A stretch of 64,000 bases of DNA from Nostoc paludosum FACHB-159. Lineage in GTDB: Bacteria; Cyanobacteriota; Cyanobacteriia; Cyanobacteriales; Nostocaceae. The stretch is from assembly GCF_014698835.1 (NCBI RefSeq), contig NZ_JACJTU010000004.1, positions 62,001 to 126,000 of the forward strand, in the 5' to 3' direction. A program made the position numbers and the translations under genes. The notes beneath the pieces were generated by a model. The model saw only the letters and a list, made by a program, of their open reading frames with translations, did not search any database and was not told where the DNA came from. Positions 60,186-64,000 of the stretch are shown one piece after another (the stretch's first letter is position 1; every line of letters begins with the position of its first letter).

Positions 60186-63100
60186 TCAAAAAACCAGGTT
60201 AGCGATCGCTCGAACTAACTTCGCTGGCTCCACTGGTTTTGTGATATGCTTCTCAAATCCGGCGGCAATTGCCTGTTGATAATCAATTTCAGCTGCATAA
60301 GCGGTTAAAGCGATCGCCGGAATTTTTCCTCCCTGTTCTGGTGGCATATTTCTGATTTGACGGATCAACATATAGCCGTCTACTTCAGGCATTCCAATAT
60401 CACTTAGGAGTAGATTTGGCTGTAACTCAGGCAGAACTTGTAGTGCTTCCACAGCTGAGCCTACCTGGGTTACCATCGCCCCAGACTGCTCCAAAATGAA
60501 AGCAATCAACTCTCGCGTATCGCGCTCATCATCCACCAACAGAATTTTCAGCCCATTTAAATCAGGTAAATCATCTGATTGTCTATCAATCTCGCGATTA
60601 TTCAGATGAACCTTAATCAACGGCAACATGACTGTAAAGGTTGCTCCTTGTTCTTCACCTAAACTTTCTGCCTGAACTGTACCGCCATGTAATTCGACGA
60701 TGTGACGAACAATTGCCAATCCTAACCCCAAACCCCCAAATTTTCTGGTAGTTGCACCGTCAGCTTGTCGGAAGTAGTCAAAGACGAATGGTAAAAAGTC
60801 GGGGTTAATTCCTTTGCCTGTATCACATACTTGCAGTTGAGCTTGAGAATCAACAGAGGCTAAACTGATTTCTACTTGTCCGCCTTGGGGTGTAAACTTA
60901 ATGGCATTGGAGAGCAAATTCCAGATTGCTTGTTGTAAGCGGACTGAATCACCCGCTACTAAAAATTTTGAGTCATAGCCTTGGTGCGCCGACAGCACCA
61001 CTTGAATTTGAGATTTGAGATTGTCGGGTTGTTTATTAAACTCAATGGATGCTAAATTTCTGTTAGTATTTTCTGATGCCAAATCTAAAATCACAAATCG
61101 TAAATTGATAGATTTAGCTTGGGCAGCTAGACGAACGGTTTCCAAAGCTGCGGCGATCGCACTTACCAAATTCACAGGAGCAATATTCAAGCTCAGTTTG
61201 CCTTGCAAAATGCGAGAAACATCTAGCAAATCTTCAATTAGCTGAGTTTGCAGCTTGGCATTACGCTCAATGGTTTCCAGGGCACGAGCGGTGGTTGCTG
61301 CGTCATACTTTCTAGTTTGCAACATCTTTGACCATCCCAGGATGGGATTTAGTGGCGTGCGAAGTTCGTGGGAAAGAACTGCTAAAAATTCATCTTTGAT
61401 GCGGTTAGCTTGAATTAATTCTTCTTTTCGTCGCTGTAACGAAGCCATTAATTCAAAACGTTCCAAAGCAACCGCCACCTGATCCGAAGTTGCTTGCAGT
61501 AAAGCAGTTTCCTCTGGAGTAAAGTGAATACGGGTGCGACTGGCAAAAGAAAGTACACCCAGCAACTTTCCTTGAACAATCAATGGCTGACCTGCATAGG
61601 CTGTAATTCCCAAAGTACCAAGGATGTATGCATTGGGATGGGTTGAGTGCGGCACATCGTTGACGACAATTTGACGCTGTTCTTGAGCTACTAGTCCGCA
61701 CATTCCTTGATTAAATTCTAAGTATTCAATTGCTTTAAATACTTCTTCACTGATGCCGTTCCAACCTACCAAATGAAGTTTCTGTTTATTTTGGTGGGTT
61801 TCAATTAGATAGTGGAAGTAAAAATCCAAATCCATCTGCGCCGAGAGTTTGCTGAACAAGCTATTCATCAAATCCAAAGGCCGCTCGGTTGACAGCAAAT
61901 CGCTGGCGGTTTCAAACAGCAACTTCAGTCCTTCACTACGCTCTTGTAAAGCTTTTTGGGCTTGTTCGCGTTCTCGCAGGGCGCGTTCGCGTTCGGTAAT
62001 GTCAACTGCAACTCCTCCTACTAAGTGTTGCCCAGACGGGTCTGCAATGGGAAACTTGTATACTAAAAATTCGCCAGGGCTACCATCTGTGCGCGGGGCA
62101 GATTCAATAGCTTCCAATACCTGATTTGTTTCGGCAACCGTTCTAATATTACTGAGGAATACCTGAGCAATTTCAGCTGGATAAAGCTCAAAAATATTTT
62201 TATTAATCGCGTTATTTGTTGCTAATTCAAATGTGCGGAAATAAGTCGGGCTGAGATAAAGTATGCGCCCGTTTGCATCTGTAATCCATGCTGCGGCTGG
62301 ACTGTTGTCCATAAAAGCTTGGAAGCGTTCTTCACTCTGGTGCAAAGCTTTTTCTATTTGCTGGCGCTCACTAATATCAAGAATAAATACCACTGTTTTG
62401 TGCCGAGATTCTCCTAACACAGAGTAGCCAATGACAACGGGTACGCGAGAACCATCTTTGCGAATGTATTCTTTTTCATAGGGAGTACAAGCTCCTTTGG
62501 CTTTGGCTTCGGCAATGGCTAGTTCATCTAAATAAAGATATTCTGGTGGTGTAATATCAGTCCAGCGTAATTTACCAGTTTGCAAATCCTCTTGGCTATA
62601 GCCGACAATTCGCAGAAACTCTTCATTGGCTTCATTAATACTTCCTTCCACATCACCAAATATAATCCCGACTACATTCGCTTCTACAAAACTCCTCAGC
62701 CGCTCCTCACTAGCTTTAACTGCGGCTTCTGCCTGCTTACGAGCAGTGATATTCATGGTGCTCACCAATACGCTGTCAAATTTAGCATTTGCGGGGGGAA
62801 AGGTAATTGTAAATAGGACGTTAAGAGGTTCTCCCTGGAGAGTTTTGAGAATCGTTTCTGATTCTAAGTAAGTTTCCCCATCAGTAATTGCTAGCAATTC
62901 TTCGACAAATACTTCTAGAGTTTCCGGTACGAATATTTGATGAACCGGAACCAGGAGTTCATTTTTATTTTCAGCACCAAACATTTTCACAGCTGCGTTA
63001 TTCACGTTGACAATTCTTACCATGTCAACGGCTTGTCGAATAAACTCAGGGTGTTCGGCAAAAAAAGTGCGAAAGTTCTCCACACCTTGGGCTTTCAAAT

Positions 63101-64000
63101 CATCAAGGGCGGCTTTGACAAGGGAAAAATCTTCTTCAAAAATTGACACTCCTGCGGCTTCAAAAATATAACGGTATTTTCTTTCCTGTTCTTGCAGCGC
63201 TGCTTCTATCTGCTTGCGTTCGCTAATATCTGTAGTACTGCCAACTACGCGCAGTGGTTTACCGTCAGCATCTCGCTTGACGACTATTCCTTGGTCTAGC
63301 ACGTAGATATACTGATGGTTTTGGCTGCGAATTCGATACTCAGCAGTGTAACGGTTGCCATTTGACCACGCAACCCCCGCTTCACTTTCTACACGTTGTA
63401 AATCTTCTGGATGAACAAGCTGACGCCACCAATTACCAGTTGTTTGGGCAATATCGAGGGGATAGCCTAAAATTCGGGTTAAACCATCGGTTCTTTCAAC
63501 CCGATCCTGCTCTATATCCCAGTCATATATGAGACAATTGACAGCAGCTGCGGCTAACTCGAAACGCTCGTTAGCTAACCTCAGGCGTTCCTCTTTTTCA
63601 CGCAGAGTTTGTTCTACTTGTTTGCGTTGGCTGATGTCACGAAAAAAAATGTCAAGACCATCTTTACAAGGGTAAGCGTGAATCTCTAACCACAAGTCAT
63701 ATTCGCATGGCAAGTAATAATGATGTTCAAAGTGGACGGGAATTTGTTCTGCCATCGCTCGTCGGTATTGTAGCTCAACATTTGTGCCTACTGATGCCGG
63801 CCACTCTTCCCAGTGGCACTTACCAACGACTTCTGTACGGGATTTGCCGTTAATTCGCTCTGCTTCAGCATTTTGGTAGATAATTCGCCAATGTCGGTCT
63901 AAACTGACAAATGCATCGCTCATGCTTTCTAGGGTGCGCGTCACTCGGTCGTTGGCTTGCTGTAATGCCGCTTGTGCTTGTTTGCGTTCGCTCAAATCAA
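60186..64000 (-). CDS. hybrid histidine kinase (PAS x5, GAF, HisKA, HATPase, REC), 5' end outside window
   Basis: At least 1270 residues; the frame continues past 64000 (the reading frame gives Asp-Leu-Ser-Glu-Arg before the first Met-like codon), so the N-terminus is missing. Five PAS/PAC modules (about 10-680, each ending in DITERK/DISERQ-like text), a GAF domain (about 705-860), HisKA with the phospho-acceptor His in LSHELRTPLNPILGW, an HATPase (GLGLGLAIVRHIVELHGG), and a C-terminal receiver (KILLVDDERDTRE; phospho-Asp in LLLSDIGMPEVDG). It is a cytoplasmic or membrane-proximal sensor of unknown signal. Probably preceded by more PAS domains. Confidence 0.93.
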   Translation of the reverse strand, partial: DLSERKQAQAALQQANDRVTRTLESMSDAFVSLDRHWRIIYQNAEAERINGKSRTEVVGKCHWEEWPASVGTNVELQYRRAMAEQIPVHFEHHYYLPCEYDLWLEIHAYPCKDGLDIFFRDISQRKQVEQTLREKEERLRLANERFELAAAAVNCLIYDWDIEQDRVERTDGLTRILGYPLDIAQTTGNWWRQLVHPEDLQRVESEAGVAWSNGNRYTAEYRIRSQNHQYIYVLDQGIVVKRDADGKPLRVVGSTTDISERKQIEAALQEQERKYRYIFEAAGVSIFEEDFSLVKAALDDLKAQGVENFRTFFAEHPEFIRQAVDMVRIVNVNNAAVKMFGAENKNELLVPVHQIFVPETLEVFVEELLAITDGETYLESETILKTLQGEPLNVLFTITFPPANAKFDSVLVSTMNITARKQAEAAVKASEERLRSFVEANVVGIIFGDVEGSINEANEEFLRIVGYSQEDLQTGKLRWTDITPPEYLYLDELAIAEAKAKGACTPYEKEYIRKDGSRVPVVIGYSVLGESRHKTVVFILDISERQQIEKALHQSEERFQAFMDNSPAAAWITDANGRILYLSPTYFRTFELATNNAINKNIFELYPAEIAQVFLSNIRTVAETNQVLEAIESAPRTDGSPGEFLVYKFPIADPSGQHLVGGVAVDITERERALREREQAQKALQERSEGLKLLFETASDLLSTERPLDLMNSLFSKLSAQMDLDFYFHYLIETHQNKQKLHLVGWNGISEEVFKAIEYLEFNQGMCGLVAQEQRQIVVNDVPHSTHPNAYILGTLGITAYAGQPLIVQGKLLGVLSFASRTRIHFTPEETALLQATSDQVAVALERFELMASLQRRKEELIQANRIKDEFLAVLSHELRTPLNPILGWSKMLQTRKYDAATTARALETIERNAKLQTQLIEDLLDVSRILQGKLSLNIAPVNLVSAIAAALETVRLAAQAKSINLRFVILDLASENTNRNLASIEFNKQPDNLKSQIQVVLSAHQGYDSKFLVAGDSVRLQQAIWNLLSNAIKFTPQGGQVEISLASVDSQAQLQVCDTGKGINPDFLPFVFDYFRQADGATTRKFGGLGLGLAIVRHIVELHGGTVQAESLGEEQGATFTVMLPLIKVHLNNREIDRQSDDLPDLNGLKILLVDDERDTRELIAFILEQSGAMVTQVGSAVEALQVLPELQPNLLLSDIGMPEVDGYMLIRQIRNMPPEQGGKIPAIALTAYAAEIDYQQAIAAGFEKHITKPVEPAKLVRAIANLVF

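Noticed and set aside
1..64000. CRISPR arrays, prophage or integrase, heterocyst-excision element
   Set aside because: Searched by eye; the only regular arrays have units of 7-21 bp without spacers, and there are no cas, integrase or structural phage genes.

Overview
The window looks like the chromosome of a filamentous, probably heterocystous (Nostoc/Anabaena-type) cyanobacterium. Evidence: many GCGATCGC (HIP1) octamers, 7-9 bp short tandem repeats such as TTGCCTA, several dispersed palindromic repeats, and cyanobacterial proteins (Ycf51, an orange-carotenoid-protein N-domain homologue, FtsH, multi-PAS/GAF hybrid kinase, MenH, bestrophin, ComFB-like). No phage, CRISPR array or rRNA was seen. 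Two tRNAs (Gln-UUG, Leu-CAA) are present.

Layout. 1-9 kb: APC permease, MenH hydrolase, VOC protein, FAD monooxygenase-like protein, an 11-copy 21-bp tandem repeat, acetate kinase and a class-A beta-lactamase-fold hydrolase lacking the usual deacylation Glu. 9-19 kb: small secreted proteins, a Tat-exported aldo/keto reductase, a translationally coupled pair of unknown genes, GNAT, class IV aminotransferase and ftsH with a strong terminator. 19-27 kb: an export region with an RTX protein, a C39-peptidase ABC exporter, an HlyD-type adaptor and two small double-glycine leader peptides that I read as its substrates. 27-36 kb: two very small single-span membrane ORFs, two large unknown membrane proteins, and a glycan group (MurB-like, pyruvyl transferase, WecG/TagA). 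37-46 kb: lactate/glycolate-oxidase-type enzyme, Rpn/DUF4351 protein, a MazF-like toxin fragment, M48 protease, MurA with a possible AUU start, bestrophin, a duplicated 112-114 nt non-coding unit (candidate sRNA pair), SIMPL protein and ComFB-like protein. 47-54 kb: YaaW-like protein, O-antigen-ligase-family protein carrying an in-frame repeat insertion, Ycf51, Fe-ADH and aminotransferase.

54-57 kb holds a compact regulon: a TetR gene divergent from SDR, ABM-type monooxygenase and isochorismatase-family genes. The intergenic region carries a perfect 26-bp palindrome over the SDR promoter and a related near-palindrome before tetR. 57.5-59.2 kb holds a likely arsenic operon: a MIP channel, an ArsI/CadI dioxygenase-like protein and a low-molecular-weight ArsC, preceded by an exact 18-bp direct repeat. 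The window ends inside a hybrid histidine kinase that runs off the right edge.

The best candidates for new biology are the double-glycine peptide export locus, the MIP-ArsI-ArsC operon with an altered channel filter, the duplicated sRNA-like units at 44.1-44.6 kb, and the two tiny membrane ORFs at 27.8-28.3 kb. All functions are inferred by reading the sequence. No database search was run.
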